Shown one piece after another: positions 48,705 to 58,267 of a stretch of 64,000 bases of DNA. Positions within the stretch are counted from its first letter, which is position 1. Each line of letters begins with the position of its first letter. The position numbers and the translations under genes were made by a program. The notes under the pieces are model-generated. The model worked only from the letters and a program-made list of their open reading frames with translations. It did no database searches and was not told the origin of the DNA. This DNA is from CAZUXY01 sp964624235 (GTDB lineage Bacteria; Spirochaetota; UBA4802; UBA5368): positions 8,299-72,298 of the forward strand of contig CAZUXY010000019.1 of NCBI GenBank assembly GCA_964624235.1, written 5' to 3'.

Positions 48705-50414
48705 CTATGGAATAAAGCGGTACATATAGCTCTTAATGCCACCCCTGGTTTCAAACGCGGCAACCGGTTTGAAGTGCCCGGTGTCTTTACCCTTTTCCCG
48801 TACCAGAAGGAGCAACGGGGCTTTCTTGTCAATCGCATTCTTGTCGTTCACCCGCAGCCGACGGATATAAAAATCATCTATAAAAATATAGTCCGCTCCC
48901 AATCCCCTGAGTTCCCTGACCAGTGAATCGAGGTCTTTGCTCCTTAACGATGCCGTGGGTATAAAACTGTCTCTATCGAGGCGGGCGTAATAGGCCGTAA
49001 CCGGTACCTCGGTAATGAGCAGTTTTTCTCCCTGTGTGTAATGCTCCCTGAACCAGATTCCGGCTTTCTTGAACTCCACACGTCGCAGGCTGTAATGGTC
49101 CATGGCCTTTAATCCATACACCACTGAAAAATTAATGATCACGCCGCAACAGAGCACCAGTAAAATTCGCGCGGAAAGATTTTTCAATTCGATACCGTTC
49201 CGCACGAGCCACAGGGCCGCCAGGGTAAACAGAACCGCGAATATCCAGTGGCCCGCGCTCCCACGCAGCCAGAGCAGATACCATCCTGTAATATACGCAA
49301 CAACGGCGACGGCTGAAAGAGAGTAAACCGCACGCCTTGTCCATACTAACGATAAAGAACCTGTTTTACGAAGCAGCCACGGGTAAAGCCCCTCTGAAAG
49401 TCCGTAGAAAAGAAAAAGAAACCATGCCCAAAGCAGGGGCATTACATAGCGTTCCTTCGTATTCTGATATACCATATGTACAATCACAAAGCCCGCCACA
49501 AACACCATGACCGGCGCGGCTTCATGCCGGTGCCGGCGAACCAGGAGCACCACCCCCCAGGTTATGGCGGTAATGATGAAAATACCCGTTAGCAGCGCAA
49601 AAACGTAAGCGGGCAGCTGCACCGCCAGGCTTTTCGAAAAATACGCGTCCGTGCCCATCCAGGCCATGTACCCCGATATCGTGAGGATGGTATCGACCAG
49701 ATATTCATAGGTACAGGGTCCCCGGCCGGCGATTTCCTTTACATATACGTTGCCATACCACATGCTCGCCACAAAGAGCGCCACCGCTCCGGTCGACGCC
49801 AGGCCTCCGAGGACCATCGATACAACCCGTTTTTTGTGGAAGAAGAAATCCCTGAACATGGCCGCCGGAACGGCGAACACCGAGTCCCACTTAGTTGAAG
49901 CGGCGAAGAAGGAGGTGAAATATGCCCATCTGGAGTTTTTTAATGTTAAATATATGGTGAGGACTATCAGCAGGCTCAACAGCATTTCCAGTTCGGAGTT
50001 CACGGCGGTATACACGGTAAAAATATTAAGTCCCAGGAAAAGCACGGCGAACATGCCGGTCCATCGCGATAAAAACCGCCGGTAGATCAAAAAGGTGATG
50101 ATCACATAAGGGACATACAGGCATATATTTAAGAGCATCGCCGTCAGATATACTTTGTCGTGTGCGGAAAAGGGATTAATAAGGGTAAAGAAAGCGAGCA
50201 CCATGTGGTAAACCGGCATAAAACCATGGGGGTTGTGGAGGGGAGCATCCCCTTTGAGCCAGCCCAGGGCCAGCACGCGATGCTGACCGATAAAGTCTGC
50301 GGTGGGTGTCTCAAAATAGTTGAAGTAGAAAAGCGCGTAGCCGAAGACAAGAACAAGGACCATGAACGCACCATGTAAACTTTTTTTAATTTCGATCCCG
50401 CGTTCAGCTTTCAC
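48705..50414 (-). CDS. GT39/GT83-like multispan glycosyltransferase
   Basis: 569 aa, about eleven membrane helices over residues 12-425 and a small soluble domain at the C-terminus (about 440-569). The opening loop carries FETPTADFIGQHRVLALGWL, where acidic residues before the second helix are expected for GT-C enzymes that take sugar from a polyprenyl-phosphate donor. STKWDSVFAVP and YQNTKERYVMPLLW are family-like blocks. GTG start overlapping the preceding stop as GTGA. It is less like the two neighbours upstream than these are to each other. Sugar and acceptor unknown. Confidence 0.82.
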   Translation of the reverse strand: MKAERGIEIKKSLHGAFMVLVLVFGYALFYFNYFETPTADFIGQHRVLALGWLKGDAPLHNPHGFMPVYHMVLAFFTLINPFSAHDKVYLTAMLLNICLYVPYVIITFLIYRRFLSRWTGMFAVLFLGLNIFTVYTAVNSELEMLLSLLIVLTIYLTLKNSRWAYFTSFFAASTKWDSVFAVPAAMFRDFFFHKKRVVSMVLGGLASTGAVALFVASMWYGNVYVKEIAGRGPCTYEYLVDTILTISGYMAWMGTDAYFSKSLAVQLPAYVFALLTGIFIITAITWGVVLLVRRHRHEAAPVMVFVAGFVIVHMVYQNTKERYVMPLLWAWFLFLFYGLSEGLYPWLLRKTGSLSLVWTRRAVYSLSAVAVVAYITGWYLLWLRGSAGHWIFAVLFTLAALWLVRNGIELKNLSARILLVLCCGVIINFSVVYGLKAMDHYSLRRVEFKKAGIWFREHYTQGEKLLITEVPVTAYYARLDRDSFIPTASLRSKDLDSLVRELRGLGADYIFIDDFYIRRLRVNDKNAIDKKAPLLLLVREKGKDTGHFKPVAAFETRGGIKSYMYRFIP

Positions 50415-52141
50415 TTTTTTGTCTTTTCCAGGAGTATAAAATCTACAGGTCCGTTGCGGTCTTCCAGCACCTTACGCCAGCCCGGCAGGGGTTTCACCAG
50501 CCGCAGTCCTTTCTCAGTGTCCATGGTGAGATATTCTCCGAATATTCCTCTGACGGCCCGGTAGACTTCCTGATGGATGAGGTAATAGCGAATATTTGGA
50601 TTTGAATTTATTAATTTATTAAAAGAATCTATATTCCTGAATTTATCGTGATGCAGTCTTCTGGATTCAAGACCAGGTTCCAGCAGCAGCCAGGTGTAAT
50701 GATGCATTCCCTTGGTTAATATTTTATCGTTTTTAATTATATGCTTTTTTAAATACGCGTTTAGCTCTTGGTAGCCATCATCGTAGCGATGGGTATGGCA
50801 GGGATGCGGGATGGTACGCATCATCGGATACATAACAATGAACACTGTCAGTATGAGTAACAGCGCTGTTTTCAGTAAACCTCCATAATGAACCGATGGG
50901 CGGTTCCGGAACACACTCCATTCGCTTTCCAACCACTGTTTTAAAATGACGATCACCCCCCCGGCGGCGAAGGCGATAAAAATAACCGTTACCGGCAGCA
51001 AATACCGTCGGTTGGGGGAAGTGATGCTGTACCATGAAAGCGGCAGGTAAAAACCCAGCACCAGCAGAAGAATCAGGACCTTCTTTCTTCTGTCGAAACC
51101 CGACCGGATAAAACCCGGCACAGACAACGCTATCAGCACCAGCGACGTTACCGCGGCCGTTACCTTGCCGAATAATCCGGTGGTGTCGGGCAGCGACCAT
51201 GGGACATAGTGCAGGGAAAAGGAATAGAGGGAATGGAGCAGTATCCTGAACTCCCGGGCGAGACCCCAGAAAAACCTGAACAGGTTGTCTTTCAGGCTTT
51301 TTCGGAATATATCGAAAAAAGTTGCGGTCTGGTCGCCGCTCCAGTCGGCGTCCCAGGCGAGCATCTCAACGTTCATGTTGTAAAACGGGAACTTAAAAGC
51401 GACCGTGTTTCTTACCAGCAACGGTAAAGTGACTATCAGAAACAGAAACGCGAACAGCCATAGATATTTGTTTTTCAGCAGCTTCCAGAACCTGCCGCGC
51501 ACATCATAGAGAAGAAACAACCCGAATCCGAAAGGTATGAAGAGACCGCTCGGTTTGGTCATGTAGGCCAGCCCGGTGAATACTCCCGCGACAGCCCAGT
51601 ATTTCGGATCGTCAAGCCCGCGAATAATGCAGTAAAAAGCCATTGAGGTGAAAATAATAAGGAGGGTCTCGCACGAGACCATGGTGGTCTGATGCATGAA
51701 AATATCATTGGCCGTCAGAAGGCATATCGACAGCAGCGCTGTTTCCACGTTACAGAGCTTTTTAATGATAAAATAAAATACATATACAAAGAAAAGCCCC
51801 AGCAACAGGTTCAGTATTTTTATTGCGATGAAGTAATCCACACTCCGTTCATAGAAAAAAGAAATGATAAATGGAAAGAGAGGATGCTGGTTTGTTTCCA
51901 GGAAGGTGCCGGTAAACATGGATTTGATAAATCCGATTACATTGCCCATCTGGAGTATCTGTTGCACGGTATTGATGAAATACGAGGTATCGGTTTCGCC
52001 GATTAAAGGGTGCTGCCCCAGGGAATAAATTCCGGTGAGCAGGTACACAACTCCTACCAGCACCAGGCAGGCAATCGTTAAAAAGTTACTGTATTTTTTC
52101 GCAATAGTGATCATTTTTATCGATGGTATCTTCATTTTCAT
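50411..52141 (-). CDS. GT39-like multispan glycosyltransferase (paralogue of next upstream gene)
   Basis: 576 aa with about eleven membrane helices and a soluble C-terminal part (about 440-576). Family marks: LIGETDTSYFINTV in the first periplasmic loop (acidic catalytic candidates), NQHPLFPFIISFFYERSVDY, NDIFMHQTTMVSCETLL, GLAYMTKPSGLF, LPLSWYSITSPNRRYLLPV. It shares these segments in order with the gene at 52346-54055, so the two are paralogues. Overlaps the following GT39-like gene by 4 bp. A weak promoter (TTGCGA, N16, TATTAA) is possible in the 204-bp gap upstream. Not tied to a sugar. Confidence 0.85.
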   Translation of the reverse strand: MKMKIPSIKMITIAKKYSNFLTIACLVLVGVVYLLTGIYSLGQHPLIGETDTSYFINTVQQILQMGNVIGFIKSMFTGTFLETNQHPLFPFIISFFYERSVDYFIAIKILNLLLGLFFVYVFYFIIKKLCNVETALLSICLLTANDIFMHQTTMVSCETLLIIFTSMAFYCIIRGLDDPKYWAVAGVFTGLAYMTKPSGLFIPFGFGLFLLYDVRGRFWKLLKNKYLWLFAFLFLIVTLPLLVRNTVAFKFPFYNMNVEMLAWDADWSGDQTATFFDIFRKSLKDNLFRFFWGLAREFRILLHSLYSFSLHYVPWSLPDTTGLFGKVTAAVTSLVLIALSVPGFIRSGFDRRKKVLILLLVLGFYLPLSWYSITSPNRRYLLPVTVIFIAFAAGGVIVILKQWLESEWSVFRNRPSVHYGGLLKTALLLILTVFIVMYPMMRTIPHPCHTHRYDDGYQELNAYLKKHIIKNDKILTKGMHHYTWLLLEPGLESRRLHHDKFRNIDSFNKLINSNPNIRYYLIHQEVYRAVRGIFGEYLTMDTEKGLRLVKPLPGWRKVLEDRNGPVDFILLEKTKK

Positions 52142-52345
52142 AACAGGAAGTATTAAGGCAACCTCTATATATTAGATTGGTTCTATTATGTCTCCTCGAA
52201 AATTCAGGAGTTAAGATGACCGTATTACTAATTTTGTTAATTATTAGAAGTTCCCTTAATATTCTTTTTCATTAACTATTTTCGAATTATTTTTTAATAG
52301 TATATGTATAAGAAGTCGCAATGGAATACAACATACAGAAGGATT

Positions 52346-54055
52346 CTATTGTCGCTCGTATAACAGATATTGCACAGGCGGCAGTTCATCCTTTTTTATG
52401 ATGCGCCATCCCGGAATGTCGCTTTTTACTATAAATCCCCGTGTGTAATCAAAGGACAGATACTCCGAAAAGATATTTTTCGTCTGTCTGTAAGCTTCCG
52501 GTTGCATTAGAAAATATTTTACCTGCGCATGCGACCTGGTAAAGTCCACGAATGCTTTCAAGTTTTTAAAATATGTTATTCCACACATCTTGCCGTTCAG
52601 CTCGGGATAGAGCAGGACCCAGGGATAATGATGTTCCCCTCTGGTCATATACAATTCACCTGCTTTTAAATGACTTTTAAAAAAAGCCGCCAGTTCATGA
52701 TAGTCATCCTCCAGTTTCCAGGTGCGTCGCGGATCGGGGATATGTCGAGCATACAGGTATATTCCATTGAAAAGCAATAGAAAGATAAAGATAATTATTT
52801 TTATTGAGCTTGCCGGGCTCAGAGATGCCGATCCACCCTTGATTACAGCGGACTTTTCATACAAACGATACCATGACCGTACAAGAATTATTGAAAAAAA
52901 TATCAGAAAGAAAAACATCACCGGCATGATATACCGCCGGTTCGGTGATGTAATGCTGTACCATGACAGGGGAAGATAAAATCCTGTAATAAGAAAAACG
53001 ATAAGACTTTTTTTCCTTTTCCCTGTTTTTGATTTTATAAAGCCCAAGACTGACAGACCAAACATAAGCATGGAAAGAACCGCAGCGGTTACTTTTCTCA
53101 CTATGCCGGCATTGTCTTCAGAGAAAGGAGGCACGTAGTGGATCGAAAACGGATACAGTGAATGCAACAACACCCTGAACTCTTTCCCAAGTCCTTTAAT
53201 AAAACGCAGGCTGTTCTCTCCAATATCCTTTTTCAGGATATCTTTGAACTGGGCGTGTTTTTCTGCCTTTCCCCAGTCTTCATCCATTGCAAGGATTCTG
53301 ACATTATAATTGTAGAAAGGAAATTTATATACGAGAGTATTCCGAACCAGCAGAGGGAGTGAAACAACGATAAAACAAATGATAAACCCCCAGAGATACC
53401 TGTTCTTCAGCAGACGTGTAATGCGAAGCCTGCAGTCATACAGCAAAAAGAGGGAAAATCCGAAGAGAATAAACAAACCGCTTGCTTTAGTCATGTAGGT
53501 GAGGCCCGCGAATATTCCAGCTGGAATCCAGCAACGGTTATCATCGAGACCTTTAATCAGGAAATAAAAAGTTATTGTGGAGAACACTATCAACAAAGGC
53601 TCGCAGGAAACCATGGTGGTCTGATGCATGAATACATCATTGGCTATCACCAGTCCCATCACGACCAGTGCGTAAATCTCATTACACTCCCGCCGGATCA
53701 TTACATATATCATTAAGACAAAAACCAGCCCCAGAATAAAATTGAGTATTTTCACCCACACAAAATAATTCATACTGCGCTCAAAGAAGAAGGTGATAAA
53801 AAATGGGAAAAGGGGATGCTGGTTACTCAGAGTGAAGTCCCCGGTGAATAATGATTTCAATGTCTCAAGTATTCCGCCATGTCGTACGATTTCAGCGACA
53901 TATGCAAAAAAAGCGCTGGTATCAGTCTCACCGGGATAAAGATGCACACCGAGATTATACAGACCCACGAAAACATAGGTTAATCCCATCAGTCCTGGAG
54001 CAATCCAGGAAAGCACACGGTCGAGAATGGCCGATGTTGACGTTTCTTTCTTCAT
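52346..54055 (-). CDS. GT39-like multispan glycosyltransferase (paralogue of next downstream gene)
   Basis: 569 aa, about eleven membrane helices. First loop PGETDTSAFFAYVAEIV with the acidic pair, then NQHPLFPFFITFFFERSMNY, NDVFMHQTTMVSCEPLL, GLTYMTKASGLF and LPLSWYSITSPNRRYIMPV, each also present in the paralogue at 50411-52141. Start overlaps the preceding GT2 stop as ATGA. The gene is more AT-rich than the genes left of 50 kb. GT-C enzymes of this type add a sugar on the periplasmic side from a polyprenyl-linked donor, which the adjacent GT2 could supply. Confidence 0.86.
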   Translation of the reverse strand: MKKETSTSAILDRVLSWIAPGLMGLTYVFVGLYNLGVHLYPGETDTSAFFAYVAEIVRHGGILETLKSLFTGDFTLSNQHPLFPFFITFFFERSMNYFVWVKILNFILGLVFVLMIYVMIRRECNEIYALVVMGLVIANDVFMHQTTMVSCEPLLIVFSTITFYFLIKGLDDNRCWIPAGIFAGLTYMTKASGLFILFGFSLFLLYDCRLRITRLLKNRYLWGFIICFIVVSLPLLVRNTLVYKFPFYNYNVRILAMDEDWGKAEKHAQFKDILKKDIGENSLRFIKGLGKEFRVLLHSLYPFSIHYVPPFSEDNAGIVRKVTAAVLSMLMFGLSVLGFIKSKTGKRKKSLIVFLITGFYLPLSWYSITSPNRRYIMPVMFFFLIFFSIILVRSWYRLYEKSAVIKGGSASLSPASSIKIIIFIFLLLFNGIYLYARHIPDPRRTWKLEDDYHELAAFFKSHLKAGELYMTRGEHHYPWVLLYPELNGKMCGITYFKNLKAFVDFTRSHAQVKYFLMQPEAYRQTKNIFSEYLSFDYTRGFIVKSDIPGWRIIKKDELPPVQYLLYERQ

Positions 54056-54999
54056 CGCTGTTCAGTCGAGCTTTTTCTCAGCCGGTACTGTATATCCTCC
54101 ATGATCTTTCTGTTCGTCGCCAGCAGATCGGCAAGGAAAGCGACCAGCACGGTCTGAAAGCCGATACCCAGAAGGATGGAAGCGAGTATGAGTGACTGGG
54201 TTTTGCCGGTGGGATTAATATCGGTAAAATAATAATAAAGGAACCGTATCCCTATCAAAGAACCGAGGGTTATAAAGATTGCGCCGATACTCATGAAAAA
54301 AACAAAGGGTTTATAGATCACGAATATCCGGATAACGGTCAGCACGGACCTGGTGATATAAGAAAAGACGCTTTTTACCAGACGGGATGGTCTCAGGTCC
54401 GTGTTGACCCGCACCGGCACCGTCAGTACCGCCATGTTTTTCAGACCGGCCTGTATGATGGTTTCCAGGGTATAGGTATAATCGTTGAAAACGTTGAGCC
54501 GCATTGCCGCTTCCCGGCTCAGGGCCCTGAACCCGCTTGGAGCGTCGGGGACCGAGGTACGGCTGACGATCCTCACCACCCAGCTTCCCAGCTTCTGTAA
54601 CAGCTTTTTCAGGATTGAGAAGTGACTCATGTCCGCAATGGGTCGTTCGCCTATAACGATGTCCGCCCTGCCCTCCATCACGGGTCGCACCAGCTTTGGA
54701 ATGTCACGGGCGTCATACTGGTTGTCCGCGTCGGTGTTGACAATAATGTCCGCACCCAGCCTGACGCAGGCGTCAAGTCCCGCCATGAATCCCCGAGCCA
54801 GGCCCTGGTTCTTCGTGAAACTCACGATATGGTCGACCCCGTTCTTACGGGCTGTTTCAACCGTCCCGTCGGTGCTGCCGTCGTTTATGACCAGCCATTC
54901 GACTTTTTGGATCCCTTTGATCTTGCGGGGGAGTTCCTTGAGCACCGTCGCCAGGGTCGCTTCCTCGTTGAAGCAGGGTATCTGTATTATCAATTTCAT
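54052..54999 (-). CDS. Family 2 glycosyltransferase with C-terminal membrane helices
   Basis: 315 aa from the ATG at 54999 (GTG three codons earlier possible). GT-A domain: LIIQIPCFNEEATL, LVINDGSTDGTVETARK, NQGLARGFMAGLDACV, NTDADNQYDARDIPKL (DxD), DIVIGERPIADM. Two membrane helices (about 225-250, 262-290) and a short cytoplasmic tail. DPM/ArnC-like: probably makes a polyprenyl-phosphate sugar used by the GT39-like enzyme whose gene overlaps its stop by 4 bp. Possible promoter at 55067-55094. Confidence 0.92.
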   Translation of the reverse strand: MKLIIQIPCFNEEATLATVLKELPRKIKGIQKVEWLVINDGSTDGTVETARKNGVDHIVSFTKNQGLARGFMAGLDACVRLGADIIVNTDADNQYDARDIPKLVRPVMEGRADIVIGERPIADMSHFSILKKLLQKLGSWVVRIVSRTSVPDAPSGFRALSREAAMRLNVFNDYTYTLETIIQAGLKNMAVLTVPVRVNTDLRPSRLVKSVFSYITRSVLTVIRIFVIYKPFVFFMSIGAIFITLGSLIGIRFLYYYFTDINPTGKTQSLILASILLGIGFQTVLVAFLADLLATNRKIMEDIQYRLRKSSTEQR

Positions 55000-55066
55000 T
55001 ATTTTCACTTCAAAGTGTTCCGTACTCTCACTGTATTATCAGGTATTATGTAATGTTCGAAAATTA

Positions 55067-55094
55067 TATTTATCGCCAGACACTATTCACGCAA
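55067..55094 (-). promoter_or_regulatory. Possible promoter of the GT2-GT39 unit
   Basis: On the minus strand TTGCGT (55094-55089), 16-base spacer, TAAATA (55072-55067), about 68 bases before the ATG at 54999. A TATAAT four bases on has a 20-base spacer. Confidence 0.35.
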
Positions 55095-55317
55095 GAATAA
55101 ATTTGGTAAATCTTCAGCGGATAATAATGATTTTCAACAATGGTTTTTCCGTGGTGTGATAGGATGAAAATCGATAATAAGAATTTCCGCGGTATTTACT
55201 GTATTAACAAAAAGTTTTCCTCAAAAAATCGTACCCGCCTGATATGGGACGGGAATGATAATTATAAAACAAACTCCCACCGATGTCTGATCCATGTCAC
55301 ATACGGGGAGGAGGGAT

Positions 55318-55355
55318 GCAATAACAATACACGCAGTGTCGCGGGACACTGCGTG
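55318..55355 (-). terminator. Intrinsic terminator of the alpha/beta-hydrolase gene
   Basis: On the minus strand CACGCAGTGTC, loop CCGC, GACACTGCGTG (perfect 11-bp stem) followed by TATTGTTATT. It begins 4 bases after the stop. Confidence 0.75.
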
Positions 55356-55358
55356 CCA

Positions 55359-56357
55359 TCACGGTAAGACGTTACGCACCGCCTTTACGATGAGTTCCGG
55401 TTCGCCCAGATGAATGTTTCTTGAACTTGAATCCGCAGAAATTCTTGTATGGCGCGGGAACAGCGCTTCCAGCGTACGATAGGAATCATCCGCGATCGCT
55501 TCAATCTTTCTTGCTTCGTCCACCGGGACGCCGAAGAAGAGCATTTCCCTGTAGTATTTTATTTGCGATCGAGTCACCAGCACCATGGGCATTCCATAAG
55601 ATTTCCGCGGTTTCGCAATTCCTTCCAGGCGCTCTTTCAGTCCTTTGCCGGATTCGCCCAGGGCGGCCTCATAGGTTTTTCCCAGTGAAAAGTTCTCAAT
55701 AATTAAAGGTCTGAGGTCTTCGTGAACATCCATATAAGGGATTATCTTAAGCCATCGGACTATACCCATCCTCCCGAAAAAGCTCCCGATTTTATATGAA
55801 GAACGCTGATCTATGAAGTTCTTGTATACCGCTTTCTCAAGCTCATCCCGGAACCTTTGATACTTTACCGGAAACGGGTCAATCAGCGCTATTCCCTTAA
55901 CCCATCCATGATGTCGACGTACATATTCAATCACGTACAGCGCACCGATATCATGACCGACCAGTATTAATGGCGGAAGGATGCGCATCCTCCGGATGAG
56001 CATGTCCAGATCTTCAACCGGTGTTACCTCCCCCTTCGGGGCCGGGTCACTCCAGCCGTACCCTGCCCGGTCATAGGTAAGTACTTTCGCAACACGGGAG
56101 AGCTCGTTTTGCACCCTCCACCACTCCGGCGAAGCCGATGCCAGCCCCGCCTCGATGATCACCGTGGCACTTCCCGTTCCCTTTAGCGTCGCGTAAAGTC
56201 TTCTTCCACCGATGTCCACCAGCTTTCCCGGTGGAGCAGGATGTTTGAGCCAGGTTTCCGACCGGGTTCTGTTACTTGAATAAATATCAAAGGCTTTATA
56301 AAACAATACAAGGAGCACAATGAATGAAAATAACGATATCCATTTGATTACTTTCAT
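55359..56357 (-). CDS. Membrane-anchored alpha/beta-hydrolase with Asp nucleophile
   Basis: 332 aa from the ATG at 56357, 7 bp after the preceding stop; the frame is open 23 codons further into that gene. N-terminal anchor (about 6-25, ISLFSFIVLLVLFYKAF), then an alpha/beta-hydrolase domain: LVDIGGRRLYATLKGTG, VLTYDRAGYGWSDPAP, nucleophile elbow LVGHDIGALYVIEY (GHDxG, Asp in place of Ser), IALIDPFPVKY, and a catalytic His candidate in NIHLGEPELI near the end. The GHDxG elbow is typical of haloalkane dehalogenases and epoxide hydrolases rather than esterases. Its role in a glycan locus is unclear. Followed by an intrinsic terminator. Confidence 0.82.
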   Translation of the reverse strand: MKVIKWISLFSFIVLLVLFYKAFDIYSSNRTRSETWLKHPAPPGKLVDIGGRRLYATLKGTGSATVIIEAGLASASPEWWRVQNELSRVAKVLTYDRAGYGWSDPAPKGEVTPVEDLDMLIRRMRILPPLILVGHDIGALYVIEYVRRHHGWVKGIALIDPFPVKYQRFRDELEKAVYKNFIDQRSSYKIGSFFGRMGIVRWLKIIPYMDVHEDLRPLIIENFSLGKTYEAALGESGKGLKERLEGIAKPRKSYGMPMVLVTRSQIKYYREMLFFGVPVDEARKIEAIADDSYRTLEALFPRHTRISADSSSRNIHLGEPELIVKAVRNVLP

Positions 56358-56364
56358 TATGCGA

Positions 56365-58065
56365 TCAATCCCTGTCCGTTTTTCTTTTGAAGACAACAAT
56401 ATAATCCGAGGAAATATTAAGAGCATGATGGCGCCGGAATATCCCCGGATCGAAGGAACTGCGATGGACTTCCTTAAACCCCAGGGCGCCTTTCATGAGA
56501 GACCCGACAAAGTCGGGCATGCCTGATTGCAGCGCACGGAGGTTGCGCACGGAGGGCATCTGCCCCTTGCCATACTTGATCCCGACGAGGGACAGGTTCT
56601 TTTCGATCATGGTGCTGTTCAACACCAGGTAATCCGGGCGACGTGTGTCGATTTCGAACAGGTTTTTCTTGATCCTGCAGGCGTCGGCACCCTCAGGGAA
56701 ACGGGGCAGGTAATGGGTATAGGTGTAATACTCAATGACGGCCCCCTTCGGTATGTGGGTATTCATCCACGCCTCAGCATTATAACGGGCGTCGCGCAGA
56801 AGACGCACATTGACCGACACGGTATTATAGAAAGAATAGACCCCTCCCGCGGCAAGTAATACGATGACGATGGATTTAAGCGGCCATGACTTCTCCCTGA
56901 TACAGTCCATAATCCGTGCGAGGGCGTACCCCCCGTATGCGGTAAATAAAATGCTCTGTATCATGACGAAGCGTATGGTGCTCTGGCGTATAATCTGGAC
57001 AAAAAATAACATAAACGAGAACATCGCGATCAGGAACACAGATTCCACAAGAATATTCTTCCGTTCATCTTTTCTTCGGATAACGAGTAACGCAACACCG
57101 CCCAGGCTGAGGATAAAGGCCGGTACACCCATGGCATCGATCATGATACCCCTGAATACATCCCGCCATAACGCCCATATCCCCGCACAATCAAGGGTAT
57201 AATGAATGGAACGGGTTCCCCCCTCCCCGGTGAGGTGCTTTACACGATAGAGGAAACCCTCCCAGTTCAGAATAATGTTTTCCGCGAAAAGGGTGCCGAT
57301 GACAAATACCGCAACGAAGATGAGCATATTTCTACGGAACAATACAGGCGTGATGCTTTTCCCCTCCTCCCGATGTAAAACAGGAAGCACGAAAAGGTAA
57401 AGAATGAACGGGAGCACGAAGACGGCATAGGCCTGGTCTTTGGTCCCGAAGGCCATGCATGCAAAAACCGTCGTGTATACATACTCCTTGCGTTCATCAT
57501 ACCTGATGACCCTGATCAGGTAATAAAGCGCAACCATGGTCCAGAAGATATGGGGCACTTCCACTTTCGCGGTATGGGAATAAAAGTTCAGGACCGTGTT
57601 GAACGAGAGCAGCACCGCCGCCCAGAGCCCCGCCTGTTCGTCGAAAAGTTCCCTGACCGCGCGATAGAGATAATACACCGTACCAACCCCCATTGCTACA
57701 GAGACGAAACGGCCGATATAGATCAGCACCGTGGCAAAATCGGCAGAGCGCACGTAGTGAAGGAACTGGTAAAGCTGGAAACCGGCCGGGTCGGCGTGGG
57801 AGGCAATGGCATATATAACCATGGGAAGATACAGAATCGCCAGCAGAAGCTGGTGCATCATGGGGTACTTATTGAAATAACCGAACGAAAAGGCCTGGGT
57901 GAGGCCCACCAGCGGGTCCCATGGCGCCAGGGAATCGGCCATCCAGCTGGTGGTGTTGGGGAGCCCCCAGTTTACGCCGACGGTGTAGAGGACGGCGTTG
58001 AAGAGGAGGATAAAAACCAGCAGGTAGTTACATCGAAATTTTATGAAGTCGCCGGTATTACTCAT
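56365..58065 (-). CDS. GT39/GT83-like multispan glycosyltransferase
   Basis: 566 aa from the ATG at 58065 (a TTG three codons earlier is possible). About ten membrane helices: LLVFILLFNAVLYTVGV at the start, then NWGLPNTTSWMADSLAPWDP, whose acidic residues lie where GT39 enzymes have their catalytic Asp. Other blocks: FGYFNKYPMMHQLLLAIL, SHTAKVEVPHIFWTMVALYY, AFGTKDQAYAVFVLP, RQSTIRFVMIQSILFTAYGG. Soluble C-terminal part from about 440. It resembles the dolichyl-phosphate-mannose mannosyltransferase-like proteins of surface glycan loci. Followed 7 bp later by the hydrolase gene. Confidence 0.82.
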   Translation of the reverse strand: MSNTGDFIKFRCNYLLVFILLFNAVLYTVGVNWGLPNTTSWMADSLAPWDPLVGLTQAFSFGYFNKYPMMHQLLLAILYLPMVIYAIASHADPAGFQLYQFLHYVRSADFATVLIYIGRFVSVAMGVGTVYYLYRAVRELFDEQAGLWAAVLLSFNTVLNFYSHTAKVEVPHIFWTMVALYYLIRVIRYDERKEYVYTTVFACMAFGTKDQAYAVFVLPFILYLFVLPVLHREEGKSITPVLFRRNMLIFVAVFVIGTLFAENIILNWEGFLYRVKHLTGEGGTRSIHYTLDCAGIWALWRDVFRGIMIDAMGVPAFILSLGGVALLVIRRKDERKNILVESVFLIAMFSFMLFFVQIIRQSTIRFVMIQSILFTAYGGYALARIMDCIREKSWPLKSIVIVLLAAGGVYSFYNTVSVNVRLLRDARYNAEAWMNTHIPKGAVIEYYTYTHYLPRFPEGADACRIKKNLFEIDTRRPDYLVLNSTMIEKNLSLVGIKYGKGQMPSVRNLRALQSGMPDFVGSLMKGALGFKEVHRSSFDPGIFRRHHALNISSDYIVVFKRKTDRD

Positions 58066-58267
58066 GATATTCAATTCTTGTTTTCAACGATCACCGGAAC
58101 ACAGGATCACTTCGCTACGGAAAATTTCAACTGTATTACACTCGGTGAAACGACAACCCCGGTATATCATACTACGGCATAACCTCTAAAGAACATCCGT
58201 TACTGATTAAGGGTATTATACGCAGATGCGGGTTTAAATGATTGAAAGGCGAATGTAAGGCAATGGT

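Larger units (their letters stand above)
55009..55358. other. Intergenic region inside the glycan locus
   Basis: About 350 bp, AT-rich. Contains a terminator for the upstream hydrolase gene at its right end and a possible promoter for the GT2 gene at its left. So the locus is probably split here into two transcription units. No coding frame with a ribosome site. Confidence 0.5.
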
